This document shows, one piece after another, positions 33,401-40,599 of a stretch of DNA of 64,000 bases. A program made the position numbers and the translations under genes. The stretch's first letter is position 1. Each line of letters opens with the position of its first letter. The notes below the pieces were generated by a model. That model was not told where the DNA came from. It saw only the letters and a program-made list of their open reading frames with translations, and ran no database searches. Location: contig NC_077235.1 of the NCBI RefSeq assembly GCF_027887165.1, forward strand, positions 52,167,895-52,231,894. Direction: 5' to 3'. Source of the stretch: Monodelphis domestica. Taxonomy: Eukaryota > Chordata > Mammalia > Didelphimorphia > Didelphidae.

Positions 33401-34724
33401 CGGGGGGGGGGGGACCCAAGGCAGAATTTCACTCCTCTCCGGTGGCTGGAGCCTAAAGGTGCCCTCAGGATCACACATGAGGGCATGTATCTGTATGTGT
33501 GAGTGTGTATGCTAGGAAAAAAGCAGGGCCTCAGGGGAAGGAGAGTGTCCTCCCTCAAGGGGGCAGCAAGCAGAGAGGGGGGAGATAGGAGCTGGCAAAG
33601 CATTTCCAGTCAGCCACTCCATCTGGATTCTATAGGGCACACTCCTTCATTTGACAGATTGGGAAACTGAGGCCCAGAGGATACCCTCTCTAGTAATTTT
33701 CAGAGGTGGATCTAATCCTTGCTAGGCTTCTGGGGTTACAGGAGCTCAGTTTCCCCAGCGAGTGGAATTTGGGAAGGTGAGCCCCCCTCCCTCCTGCTCT
33801 AATGGAGTCACCTCCAAGCAGTATCATTGCACAAACTCAGCCACATGGGGCAGCCCAGAGACCTACTAGCCAGCTGCCAAAATGGATCTCTGAAAACCTG
33901 CCACTCGGGCCCCTCCCTAAGCCCCCAGCCTCTCTGGCCAGCCTCTAGCTCCCTCTATGTTCTCCCTGCCTCCTGTTAGTCCTGTGGCATTAACAAGCAG
34001 GTTAGGAGGGGCATGTGTCCAGAACCCACACATTGGCTGAGCTCTCCTCGCTGGCCAAAGGGCCAGGGCCAATATGGCAGCTGCCCCTCAGACCACCTCC
34101 CCTGGCTACTTCCTTACAGCATTTCACCCCCACCCTCAGCTGCCTACAGTAAGCACAGCACCTCCTTGAGCAGAAGAGCTCCCAGCTTCCTTCAGTATCA
34201 AGCAGGTGCCAAGATGGCATCTGAAGGAGTCAGGGATTCCCTTGACAAGCCCCCTCCCCAGAATTTCCTCTGGCACCTGCCTCTTTCCATCGGATGTGGT
34301 TCCCTGGGCTCTTACTGATGGGCATCTTTCACTTAATTGCCTCCTCCCAGAGGCAGGCAGCTTCAGAAAATGGCCTGCTGTGTGCGTGCAGCCACAGTGG
34401 GCAGAGGTGGGCAAACCAGAAGGGCCAGAGAGATCTAGGCTGCCCCCCCCCATTGCTCCTGGTTTTCCCATGAGCAAACTGCCTCAGTGATTTCCCAAGC
34501 TAGCTCTCATTCGAACTTCCCTCCATCAGGGTGGGGCTCTTGCACTAGCCCTAGCTTCCTGAAATCCCCAAATGAATCAAGATGGCACTGAGGCACATGT
34601 AGCCCCGGGGAGAAATGGTCCATGTCATACTTTGAACATGCAACGAGTGCTACTCACCCAGGGTTAGTATGACATGGGCTGGGAGCTCGCTGTCAAACAG
34701 GGAGAATTTGCTGCAGCTAGACAT
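10053..34724 (-). CDS. ARHGAP36: RhoGAP protein, probable ARHGAP36 orthologue (12 coding exons, 681 aa)
   Basis: The spliced gene joins 34724-34658, 27706-27548, 21096-21037, 17207-16954, 15736-15541, 14978-14923, 13113-12963, 12663-12515, 12000-11830, 11469-11246, 10804-10500 and 10306-10053. All introns are GT-AG and phases match, for 2046 nt in total. Layout: short hydrophobic-leaning N terminus; [10 protein letters not shown] motif (residues 45-54); basic [10 protein letters not shown] (78-87); [12 protein letters not shown] (101-112); RRGGL (179-183); RhoGAP domain about 225-420; low-complexity tail 450-681. RhoGAP domains speed GTP hydrolysis on Rho/Rac/Cdc42 in the cytosol, and the catalytic residues are present (Arg254, Lys291, Arg295, Asn374). 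Human ARHGAP36 (547 aa, X-linked) antagonises PKA and activates Hedgehog signalling. The identity rests on LGGVPG spaced exactly as LGGAPG in the human protein. ARHGAP6 or ARHGAP40 remain possible because the GAP core resembles ARHGAP6. The family call is near certain; the paralogue call is less so. Confidence 0.85.
10500..10804 (-). CDS. ARHGAP36: Coding exon 11 (residues 496-597), GAQG repeats
   Basis: Acceptor CAATTTCAG and donor CCGTG|GTGAGT, phase 2 to 1. It encodes four tandem GAQG units (residues 501-516), followed by GAPKEIEE, paired ASTSK units, an Ala/Ser run and a less repetitive part with [16 protein letters not shown] know no counterpart in the human C terminus. The exon is supported by flanking splice sites and a phase fit to both neighbours. 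Confidence 0.75.
10886..10891 (-). terminator. Candidate intronic AATAAA in intron 10
   Basis: A canonical hexamer on the gene's strand about 355 nt past the exon 10 donor. With read-through of that donor (immediate TGA) it could define a shorter transcript with an alternative 3' end. Confidence 0.3.
11246..11469 (-). CDS. ARHGAP36: Coding exon 10 (residues 422-495), post-GAP helix and Ser/Ala-rich tail
   Basis: Acceptor TCTCCTAG. It opens with [20 protein letters not shown] and IEYLLRQK, which matches the segment just after the GAP domain in ARHGAP6. It continues as a Ser/Ala/Glu-rich low-complexity stretch ([11 protein letters not shown], then [10 protein letters not shown]). The donor CTC|GTGAGT is unusual because read-through gives an immediate TGA (TCG TGA). 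Confidence 0.85.
11830..12000 (-). CDS. ARHGAP36: Coding exon 9 (residues 365-421), end of RhoGAP core
   Basis: Exactly 57 codons, phase 0 to 0, acceptor TTCCTCTCTAG and donor TACATG|GTAGGA. It encodes [20 protein letters not shown], then an exposed charged loop, then [21 protein letters not shown]. Asn374 in [10 protein letters not shown] is the conserved catalytic-pocket Asn. The GPNLL motif, degraded to GSALL in human ARHGAP36, is intact. Confidence 0.95.
12383..12448. repeat. (CA)33 microsatellite in intron 8
   Basis: Uninterrupted CA on the plus strand, hence UG in the gene's transcript, starting about 67 nt past the exon 8 donor. Confidence 0.97.
12515..12663 (-). CDS. ARHGAP36: Coding exon 8 (residues 315-364), RhoGAP core
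   Basis: Acceptor TTTCTCCCCAG and donor CAGATG|GTAAAA, phase 1 to 0. It encodes [20 protein letters not shown], then [19 protein letters not shown], then the [11 protein letters not shown] segment. The [16 protein letters not shown] block is characteristic of ARHGAP6-like proteins. The donor is weaker than its neighbours (A at +4 to +6), and a long TG run follows it in the intron. Confidence 0.95.
12963..13113 (-). CDS. ARHGAP36: Coding exon 7 (residues 265-314), RhoGAP core
   Basis: Acceptor TTCCTTTCAG and donor GCTGCCA|GTGAGT, phase 0 to 1. It encodes [20 protein letters not shown], then [20 protein letters not shown], then [10 protein letters not shown]. Lys291 and Arg295 of LLKEFLRDL match the conserved Lys/Arg pair of RhoGAP domains that contacts the GTPase and supports the arginine finger. 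Confidence 0.95.
13300..13720 (+). repeat. Two MIR-like relics in intron 6
   Basis: About 13320-13480 ('gggtaagtcccttcccttct', 'cctcatctataaaatgggg') and 13505-13650 ('cagcctggtatagtagga', 'gctatgtgacctaggc'). Confidence 0.6.
14231..14410 (-). repeat. MIR-like relic in intron 6
   Basis: 'caatgaggcccagtgaattg', 'cacagctaatgtcagaggca' and 'ggatttgaagccaggtctt' are the reversed order of MIR landmarks. Confidence 0.6.
14923..14978 (-). CDS. ARHGAP36: Coding exon 6 (residues 246-264), arginine-finger exon
   Basis: A 56-nt exon, with acceptor TTCTTTCAG and donor AAGGAG|GTAGAG. It encodes [18 protein letters not shown]. Arg254 in GIFRVG is the arginine finger that stabilises the GTP-hydrolysis transition state. 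Human ARHGAP36 reads GIFTLE here. Confidence 0.93.
15541..15736 (-). CDS. ARHGAP36: Coding exon 5 (residues 181-245), start of RhoGAP domain
   Basis: Acceptor TTTTTCTGCAG and donor GAGCATG|GTAAGG, phase 0 to 1. It encodes [20 protein letters not shown], then a short insert [16 protein letters not shown], then [20 protein letters not shown], the first helix of the GAP domain. The insert aligns with the SFP...LLGSKRK segment of human ARHGAP36 better than with ARHGAP6. Confidence 0.93.
15870..16655 (+). mobile_element. Truncated L1 3' end in intron 4, antisense to the gene
   Basis: Landmarks of the L1 ORF2 C terminus and 3' UTR: 'ggtggagctgtgaattggtc', 'ccattctggaaagcaattt', 'caatggaatattattgtgcc', then an A-rich end at about 16645. 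It is an older subfamily than the copies at 930 and 7260. Confidence 0.8.
16954..17207 (-). CDS. ARHGAP36: Coding exon 4 (residues 96-180)
   Basis: Starts after CTCCAG and ends CAGAGAAGG|GTAAGT in phase 0. It encodes [16 protein letters not shown], then a less conserved stretch ([19 protein letters not shown]...) ending KLQRR. The [11 protein letters not shown] block is diagnostic for the ARHGAP6/36/40 group. The segment that is Arg-rich in human ARHGAP36 is not Arg-rich here. Confidence 0.9.
17345..17480 (-). repeat. MIR-like relic in intron 3
   Basis: 'cttattttacagaggaggaa' and 'actggggccaagaaagagc' with 'gagattcaaatccttgtctc' in reversed MIR order. Confidence 0.5.
17882..18150 (+). mobile_element. 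MAR1-like SINE with BovB/RTE-type 3' tail
   Basis: The head 'gatggcacagtggatagag' carries tRNA-like promoter sequence; the body has 'gtgtgaccctgggcaagtc'. The tail 'ggaaatggcaaaccactcc' followed by 'tttgccaagaaaacccca' and 'gaggggtcac' is the shared BovB/RTE 3' end. Known marsupial SINEs are mobilised by RTE LINEs through such tails. Confidence 0.8.
18300..20110 (+). mobile_element. Degraded RTE (BovB-like) LINE fragment
   Basis: Plus-strand reading around 19165-19235 gives a broken [16 protein letters not shown] block, the RTE reverse-transcriptase signature. Upstream text at about 18970-19030 recalls the RPISLLSHLYKIF block, and 19060-19090 the E-QAGF block. The limits are approximate; the 3' part (19440-20110) is only weakly assigned. 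It lies in intron 3, antisense to the gene. Confidence 0.6.
19718..19815 (-). mobile_element. Truncated SINE1-type element
   Basis: 'ttgccttctttctgtcttag' and 'aatcaatactgtatattag' match the A-tail-proximal half of the marsupial SINE seen whole at 24533 and 49682. Confidence 0.65.
20185..20712 (+). mobile_element. CR1/L3-type LINE 3' fragment
   Basis: Ordered CR1/L3 landmarks: 'gtccagaggaaggttataag', 'gatcaattgaaggaactggg', 'ccttcaagcagaggctggat', ending 'gattctgtgac'. In intron 3. Confidence 0.75.
21037..21096 (-). CDS. ARHGAP36: Coding exon 3 (residues 76-95), basic linker
   Basis: A 60-nt exon, phase 1 to phase 1, with acceptor AACTTCAG and donor AAAAG|GTAGGA. It encodes [20 protein letters not shown], which resembles the basic RKKLDSL linker of ARHGAP6 just before the [11 protein letters not shown] motif. 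It was found by looking for this linker between exons 2 and 4, and the reading frame closes exactly. Confidence 0.85.
21560..21905 (+). mobile_element. CR1/L3-type LINE 3' fragment
   Basis: 'ggcctgaagaaaagaagac', 'cttcaagcatttgaaggcct', 'gatgatcacttcttgggg' and 'ctagattagatgcctcgagg' match the same 3' end as the copy at 20185. Confidence 0.75.
21906..24080. other. Intron 2, unassigned sequence
   Basis: Mostly unique, with a probable ancient repeat near 23280-23480. No exon fits the gene's phase here. Confidence 0.35.
24085..24420. repeat. Adjacent MIR-like relics
   Basis: 24085-24230 reads as MIR on the minus strand ('tagatgaagaaactgaggct'); 24240-24420 reads on the plus strand ('catgtgacccagctaagtcg'). 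Confidence 0.55.
24533..24727 (-). mobile_element. SINE1-type tRNA-derived SINE inserted in a MIR
   Basis: The T-rich tail is on the left, then 'cccttgccttctgtcttaga', 'ggttccaaggcagaagagcc', 'cttgcccagggtcacacagc' and a tRNA-like head. It is flanked by the two halves of a plus-strand MIR (about 24440-24532 and 24728-24830). Confidence 0.85.
25790..25900 (-). repeat. MIR-like relic in intron 2
   Basis: 'gaaggggaaactgaggcccc' and 'ggtcacatggctagtaagca' in reversed MIR order. Confidence 0.6.
26180..26420. other. Unique, exon-like segment in intron 2
   Basis: A stretch with splice-like borders on both strands. Plus: an acceptor-like CCCACAG before 26267 and a donor-like TAGG|GTAAGC near 26405, open between them. 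Minus: a donor-like CTGAG|GTAAGG near 26173. It does not fit the ARHGAP36 phases. It could be a conserved non-coding element, an exon of another transcript, or chance. Confidence 0.25.
27548..27706 (-). CDS. ARHGAP36: Coding exon 2 (residues 23-75)
   Basis: The acceptor TTCCTTTAG precedes 27706 and the donor is AAAG|GTAAGA. The exon encodes [14 protein letters not shown], then [18 protein letters not shown], ending KMPK. The spacing from LGG to the SEM/SEL motif is 24 residues, the same as in human ARHGAP36 (LGGAPG...LSEL), as I recall that sequence. The NLSEMER segment is a family-wide motif upstream of the GAP domain. Confidence 0.85.
28120..28515 (-). repeat. Two MIR-like relics in intron 1
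   Basis: 28155-28310 ('gaggaggaaactgaggctca') and 28350-28500 ('atagatgaagaaactgaggc', 'gacttgaactcaagacccc'). Confidence 0.6.
29195..32818 (+). repeat. Degenerate tandem array of L2/MIR-tail-like units (about 3.6 kb)
   Basis: Some thirty diverged repetitions of a composite unit of about 105-125 bp read on the plus strand. Each has an 'acagtaggtgcttaataaa'-type core, often twice (half-units of about 40 and 75-85 bp), joined by 'gttagttgg..aggcttt' and 'ttgaattg..tctcaact..catctccc' linkers. The core resembles the 3' end of L2 LINEs. A MIR-like segment interrupts the array at about 32460-32600. It fills much of intron 1, antisense to the gene. Confidence 0.85.
32819..34600. other. GC-rich unique intron 1 sequence
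   Basis: C/T- and G-rich stretches (for example CCCT-type repeats at 32940-32960 and a G-run at 33402-33412). A MIR-like fragment lies near 33640-33730. Open frames here are composition-driven. Confidence 0.4.
34658..34724 (-). CDS. ARHGAP36: Coding exon 1 (residues 1-22 plus 1 nt)
   Basis: It encodes [20 protein letters not shown] and two further residues, and ends CTGG|GTGAGT in phase 1, which joins exon 2 as G|TG (Val23). An in-frame TGA lies 24 nt upstream of the ATG, so this is the first possible Met in the frame. A good acceptor (pyrimidine run then CACAG) lies at 34768, so the exon probably runs 34767-34658 with a 5' UTR exon further upstream. Residues 16-28 are mildly hydrophobic, which loosely recalls the hydrophobic N terminus of one human isoform. 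Confidence 0.7.
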
Positions 34725-35110
34725 CACCACTCTCTGGCTTGCTCCTCACAGATCACTGTTGTGAAGTCTGTGGCCATGAAAGAGAGGGAAATTAAGTGGC
34801 CCCCTAGGGACCGGCGGACACCCCACTCTGGGCTCTGAGCCCCTGAATGAATCATAGGGTCCTGGGAGCAGGGCACAATGGAAAGGGACACGTGGTGTCC
34901 CCCTGGGAGGGGGGACAGGCCAAAGGACCCTCCAGGAAGTGGCTCGGGCTCTAACTGAAGTCTCACTTGCTGCGCTTGGAGCCTCTCAGATTCCTCTGGG
35001 GAGTGCCAGAAACCTGCCATTGCCCTGACTCAACTGCAAAGGAAGGAGGACCCTTCCTCAGCTACAGGTTGCAAATGTGACTGAGTCATCTCCGTCTCCT
35101 CCCACGCTGG
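34725..35110 (-). promoter_or_regulatory. Unique sequence upstream of coding exon 1
   Basis: Repeat-free, moderately GC-rich. It holds a splice-acceptor-like site at 34768, an E-box CACGTG near 34890 and an AP-1-like TGAGTCA near 35080. It may be a proximal promoter or the end of the first intron. The sequence alone does not decide this. Confidence 0.3.
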
Positions 35111-35534
35111 CACTCGCTGCTGCTCATCCCCCCTCCCCTTCCCTCCCATGCTTCTAGATCTGACTGCAGAAATTTCTCGAATCCCCCCTCCCCTTCTGGA
35201 TCCCAAAGCCCCCAGAGCATCTTGCCTGGTCCTGAGCAGTCAGATGGCCCAAACCAGCTTCTTTAAGTGCTGGCTCGCCTGCCACCCAAATCTCAGCTAG
35301 GCTATGGGCAGGACCCCATGTGCCTGACACTGGATTTACCAGCCCCAAAGCCATTTGGCCTGTCTCCCTGCCTTGGCTCACATTTCCCATCTAAGCACTT
35401 CCTCACTCAAAGAAATCCTTAGAGGGGGTCCAGAGGCCACCCCCTTCCTACAGCAGCCTTCTCTGATCTCTATTTTCCCTTCACTCCCTTTCAGAATGGA
35501 GCTCTCTCTCATCTCAGGCAGCTGATAGAGTGAA

Positions 35535-35810
35535 AAGGACACCAGGGCTAAAGCCAAAGGACCTGGGTTCAAATTCTGCTTCTGAGGATTGCAACACTGA
35601 GCTAGTCTTGGGGCTCAGTTTCTCCCTGTGCAAAAAGGGGGAGTTGGACTAAATGGCCTGAGGTCCCTCCAAGCTTTAGCTTTGTGATCCTAAATAATTT
35701 CAGTTCACTGGGCCTCAGTTTCCTTTTCTGTAAAATGAGGGTGTGGTACTAGATGGCCTCTGAGGCCCTTGCAGCTCAAACATAATCTGTGGTTCCAGAA
35801 GCTTCTCTAG
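35535..35810 (+). repeat. Two consecutive MIR-like relics
   Basis: 'aaaggacctgggttcaaatt', 'gggctcagtttctccctgtg', then again 'tgggcctcagtttccttttc' with 'ctgtaaaatgagggtgtgg'. Confidence 0.65.
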
Positions 35811-37880
35811 ATCCTAGTGAGTATCAATGCTCTTTGGGCCTCTAGCTTTAGAAACTCTGGGACGAGGGGCAATGTCTTATTGGCACTAATAATGCTTTGC
35901 ATACCAGAACTGCTTAATCAGTGTCTGTGTGGCTGAACTGAAATCTAGTACACAGTAGTTGCTTAATTGATTCCCAAAGCCCCACCCCTCTTCCCAATAC
36001 CACCTTTCCCAAGGGCCCACTCCTGGAGTGGGTGCAGGGGCCCCTTGGAGCCGAAGACAGAATCCACAATAAACTCTGAGTGAAGCCCCCCACCCACCCC
36101 ACCCCACCCCCATCGCCATGCCATGGCAAGCTGCAAAGAGGAGACACTGAGAAGCAATTTGCCCCCCCCCCCATGGCTTTAAGATTCTGAGCCCAAAAGG
36201 GAAGCAGAGAAGGTAAGAAATTGGCAGGATCTCGGATTATAGCCCCCTCCCCTCCCTGAAGCCTCTCCAGGACAGGGCTCTCATTTTCTGCCAATGGCTG
36301 ATTCTCTTCCAAATAAATGCATATATAATGGAAAAAACACACCGTGCGCACACACAAGACACTGTACACCACCTCTGACTGCAAAAGCAAGGAACTACTT
36401 TTCTAGCTGGGTAGGACTAAACCACTGAAGAAATAAGCCAAGGACCCCTAAAAGGGGGGGCCTCACCTCCAGAATTGGGGATCCCAATCTGGAGATTATC
36501 ATGGTCTAATAGACCTCAACAGCAGCAAAACGCAGTCAGGGAGAAAAGCACTATCTCTAGCGTCATAGACCACTTAAGTCCCAGCGCTGCCACTTCCTAA
36601 GCTCCATGTTACCAGGCAAATCACTACATCCTTCTGCACGTCTAATTCATGGAAAAATCCTGAATCTTCTCAAGGACTTTATTTATTAGAAGGATCCACC
36701 GATACGTCACAGAATCATCAAATGCTCTAGAAACCTCACCCCGGCCTCATTTGTCCATATTTCAGCTCCACATACATTTTCAATGGCTCTTAATATATTG
36801 AATATCTCCCAAGAAAAGGGGGGGGGGGCGAGAAAAGAGGAAAAACAGAGGAAATTGAGCTTATTTTAACACTGAAAAGCACAACCTGTATTTTAAAACA
36901 TGACGACGTTCATATTTTCAAATATCACCATCATTTTTTACACTGCAGGGGATACTCGGGCTCAATAGAACATACACATCAATCTGTCTTACAGATGGGG
37001 AAATTGAGGCCCAGAAAGATAATCCAATTTCTACCAAGTCACCTAGGCAAGGAGGGGCTGAAACCCAGTTTTCTAATTCCTAGGAAATTGGGGCCCATTC
37101 TTCAATATGAATATTCACCGTTGTGCCACGTTCAGGACTCTCCAAGTGTGAATCACCCTTATTGCTAATGTCACACTTAGTGCCAGGAGGCAGAGACCCA
37201 CGTCCTGATTCTGAACCCCATTTCCCCCTCTGTAAAATGAAAGGAGGGGGGCTCTAAAAGGCTATTTCTCTTGCTGGCTCTGTCCTCCTAGCTCAGCCAT
37301 CCTCTGAAATGCTGGGTTCCAAATTCTCAGATTGGGCTGCCACCTCTGCCCCTCACACTGTGGGCCATCCTGGGCAAGTCCTTCATCCTCTCCAGGGCTG
37401 AGTTAGCTCTGAAAAAATGAGGGGATTGAACTAGGGGCCCTGGGAAATTCTTTCTACTTAGAAATCTGGCTATCCCACAGAAAGGGGCTGGCCCCTCAGC
37501 AAACCTGCAGAGGAGGCGACTTGGGCCTCAGGAGCCCAATCCACACCTCTTCCAACCCCCTGCCCCCTCCTCCTATACTGCGTCACACTGCAGCTGGGCG
37601 TAGCTTCTAAACATGGGTAAACTAGTCCCAGCTTGGAGGGGGGGGGGAAGGAGCTAGGGGTGAAGGAGGGTGTGGCTCTTCCTTGAAGGATTTGCACCAT
37701 AGTGAATCCAAGATGAAAAAAGCCTTCAAAAGCCAAAGTAATGAATTTCTGCTACACTACCTGCGTCACAGGGTTGGGGGGGGGGGGGGGATTTGGGGGT
37801 GTTAATTGTGATAGATTGATACCGGGAGACAGGATTTTTGCTCAGGGCCCCTTCGAATCATACCAAACTCCATGTTTCTG
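35811..37880. other. Upstream region with scattered MIR relics and G-runs
   Basis: MIR-like pieces at about 36970-37090 (minus) and 37330-37470 (plus), and poly-G runs near 36821 and 37775. A donor-like GGAG|GTGAGG on the minus strand near 36467 could belong to a 5' non-coding exon, without further support. Confidence 0.4.
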
Positions 37881-37881
37881 G

Positions 37882-37883
<2 letters not shown>

Positions 37884-37924
<41 letters not shown>
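37884..37924. repeat. (GT)n microsatellite
   Basis: Uninterrupted GT on the plus strand. Confidence 0.97.
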
Positions 37925-37925
<1 letters not shown>

Positions 37926-37980
37926 CCCCACTTTATCCCCCTGGTTTGTGCCTGCATATATAGAATGGATGGGAGGGTGG

Positions 37981-38740
37981 GATATAATAGAAAACTAGCT
38001 TCAAATCTTGGCTCTGCCTCTTATTAACTGTGCACGCCCCTGCCACATCTTGGTGCCTCAGTTTCCCCATTTATAAAATGAGAGGGTGGGACCAGATGAT
38101 CTCCAAGTCAGATATTTTTTAGGGAGGGGAGGGGGAGAAAACTGGCTTTTAAATCTGGCTCTGACTCATTCGCTATGTGACAAAGAATAAATCTCTTCCT
38201 GGTTTCTGCCTCAGTTTCCTCATTTATAAAATGAGGGGGTGGGATAAAATGAGCTCTAAGCTTTGAAAATCAGGTATTCTCAGGCAGAAAGCATTGCTTA
38301 AATGCCTACTATGAGCCAGGCACTGAGCTAAACTCAAGTATTGAGTGGAGAGCAGTTTCAGGGGAGGGAGTAGACAGAAAACTGGCTTTTAAATCTGTCT
38401 CTGGCTCTTCTTAGCTGCGTCACTATAATCAGATTCCCTTTTCCATCAGAGGGCCTCAGTTTCCTCATTTATAAAATGAGGGGGGACGAACCAGATGATC
38501 TCTAAGATCTGAAAATCATTTTCTTGGTGGGGGGGGGATGACAAAATTGAATTTTAATGCTGCTTCTACTGTGAGACTGGGAGCAAAAATCCCTTCCTCA
38601 TCTCTGTGCCTCAGTTTCTTCATCTATAAAATAGGGAGGTGGGACTAGATGATCTTAGCCAGTCCTTTCACCTCTAAAAGCCTCAGTTTCCCCTTATGTA
38701 AAATAGACCAGTGATTTCTATTCCTAGCTACCCCACAGGG
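37981..38740 (+). repeat. Local tandem set of MIR-like units
   Basis: At least four successive units share 'aaaactggcttttaaatctg' or a close variant, 'cctcagtttcctcatttata' and 'aaatgaggg..g.gggac.agatgatctc'. They start near 37990, 38138, 38378 and 38550. Shared non-MIR linker text (G-rich 'gggagggg' plus 'gaaaactggctttt') points to duplication in place, not independent insertions. Confidence 0.7.
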
Positions 38741-40599
38741 CTGCTTTAGGATGAAAGACAGTAACATACATGAAAGCAATTTACAAAGCAAAAGAAACCA
38801 TACCAAGGTTATATTTTTTTTCATTTTCATTTTTTTCATTTTATTAGCACCAGCAAATATACCTAATGTGGGTCTTTTCTTCCCCTTCCCCCTCCTTTTT
38901 TCCAGAGGCTCAATCCACTTCCTCAGCATATCAGGAAGGGACAAGAAGACATCTTCTCTGTCCCCCCCCCCAATCCCCAGGGTGCATGGTTCTCAGGTTT
39001 TGAAGAGAGCTCTGTCCAGCTAGAAATAAACCCCAAAGGACAGCTGGATGTTAACTCCTGCCCCTTGAATCCCAATAGTCACCCTCTACCTCCCACTATA
39101 CTGATCCCCCAGGGAACCCCTGAAAAACAAGCACCCCAGACCATCTTCATCAACCACTCCTCTCCAGCACCAAGACAAGCTCCTGGCTCCCAATGACCCC
39201 ACCCCTTTACCCCTCCCATCATTCTTGCGCCCACGCCAATATTTCATATAGTGCCTTTCCACTGCCATCTCCCCCCTCCCTCATTTCCCTCCCCCTCACC
39301 GATTTGTCTAGCATCAAATCACAGAATCTAGTGCTACAAAGGATTTTAGTGACCATTTAGTCCAATCCTCATTATTTTAAGGCTAAGAAAAAAAGGGGGC
39401 ACTTGCCCTAGAGAACATGGTCAGTCTGTGACAGAGCTAAGAAAGAACCCCAGCACTCTGACTGCCCTAGGTCTTAACCCTCTGGTCTTCTGGAGCCCCT
39501 ACAGTGCCTGGCACACAGTGGGGGCTGCCAAGACCCTTTGTGCTCCATTGATTCTATTACATAAAAGAAATCTTAAGACATCTTAGCCTAGGCAACAGGT
39601 GCTCCTCATTCCTCCAACAGCCCTCTCCAGTGCACAGCACTGGAGGAGCCCAGGTCTGAACATAGGGATTCTTACATCCCTGCCAAGGTCTCCTTCACTC
39701 CCCCCCCCACCTCTGCCCCCCCCCTGCTTATTTTTAACTGTATCTGCTCCAAAGTTAAACATTGGAAGCAAATTTGTCTCTCTCCTCACCCAGTTTTGCC
39801 CCCAGAACCTGCCAAAGTTCTAAATTTGTCATTTGGAGCCCTGGGTTCACATCTTTGCTCTGCCATTTACTGTGCAACCTGGAGCAAGTCTCCCACACCC
39901 AATACCTCAGTTTTCTCCCCATAAAAGGACAAAAAGCATCTAGACGTTCTGTAAAGTGGTTTTTCCATCCAGAGCCTATGAAACCAGTCCCCCTTAACCT
40001 TAGCCCATTAGCCTCTCCCCTGGAAATTCTCAGACATACCCCCACACCCACCTGAGGCTAGATCCTATGGAAATCCATAGCTCCAAGCCTTCTGTGTCCC
40101 AAAAGGCCACAGGAGAGCTTAATTTCCCCACCCCATCCCACCAAGATGCCCCCCTCCCGCAGGGGGGGGGGGTAATAAAAGAGAAAATTCATTACCTTCG
40201 GGTGGAAGACCCGACACCAGAACCTTGTCAAACGTTAAGGAATTTAAAAGAAAATAATTGTAAGAAATTTAAAAGAAAAGAAATTAAAACAAAAAATCTT
40301 CCAGGTTTTCTCCTGGCGCCCTCTGAGCTGCCCCCAGCCTCTGCTCTTGCCCTGAGACAAGCGGCTTCAATTTGGAGCAAAGGGAGAAAAAGCATGCAAT
40401 GCCAATACCTGGCGGCAGTGGAGAAAGGCGGGAAGCAACAGGGGAAGGGGTGGGAGGCAGCAGGGGAGCAGAGAGGCAGCGAGAGGGGGAAAGGGGGAGA
40501 AATTAGAAGGGGAGAAGGCTAGGGAGCAGGGGAGGGCAGAGGTGGCTGTTAGGGGGCTTGGTGGAGTGAAGTAGGTGGCAGGATACCGAAGGGGAGCTA
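38741..40599. other. Unassigned sequence with MIR fragments
   Basis: MIR-like relics at about 39330-39530 (minus) and 39820-39990 (plus). A purine-rich stretch at 40430-40560 leads into the CpG island. Confidence 0.4.

Noticed and set aside
10053-34724. Calling the gene ARHGAP6 because the GAP core looks most like it
   Set aside because: The N-terminal LGG-PG spacing, the short linker and the insert before LGLNPI fit ARHGAP36 better. Kept as an open alternative.
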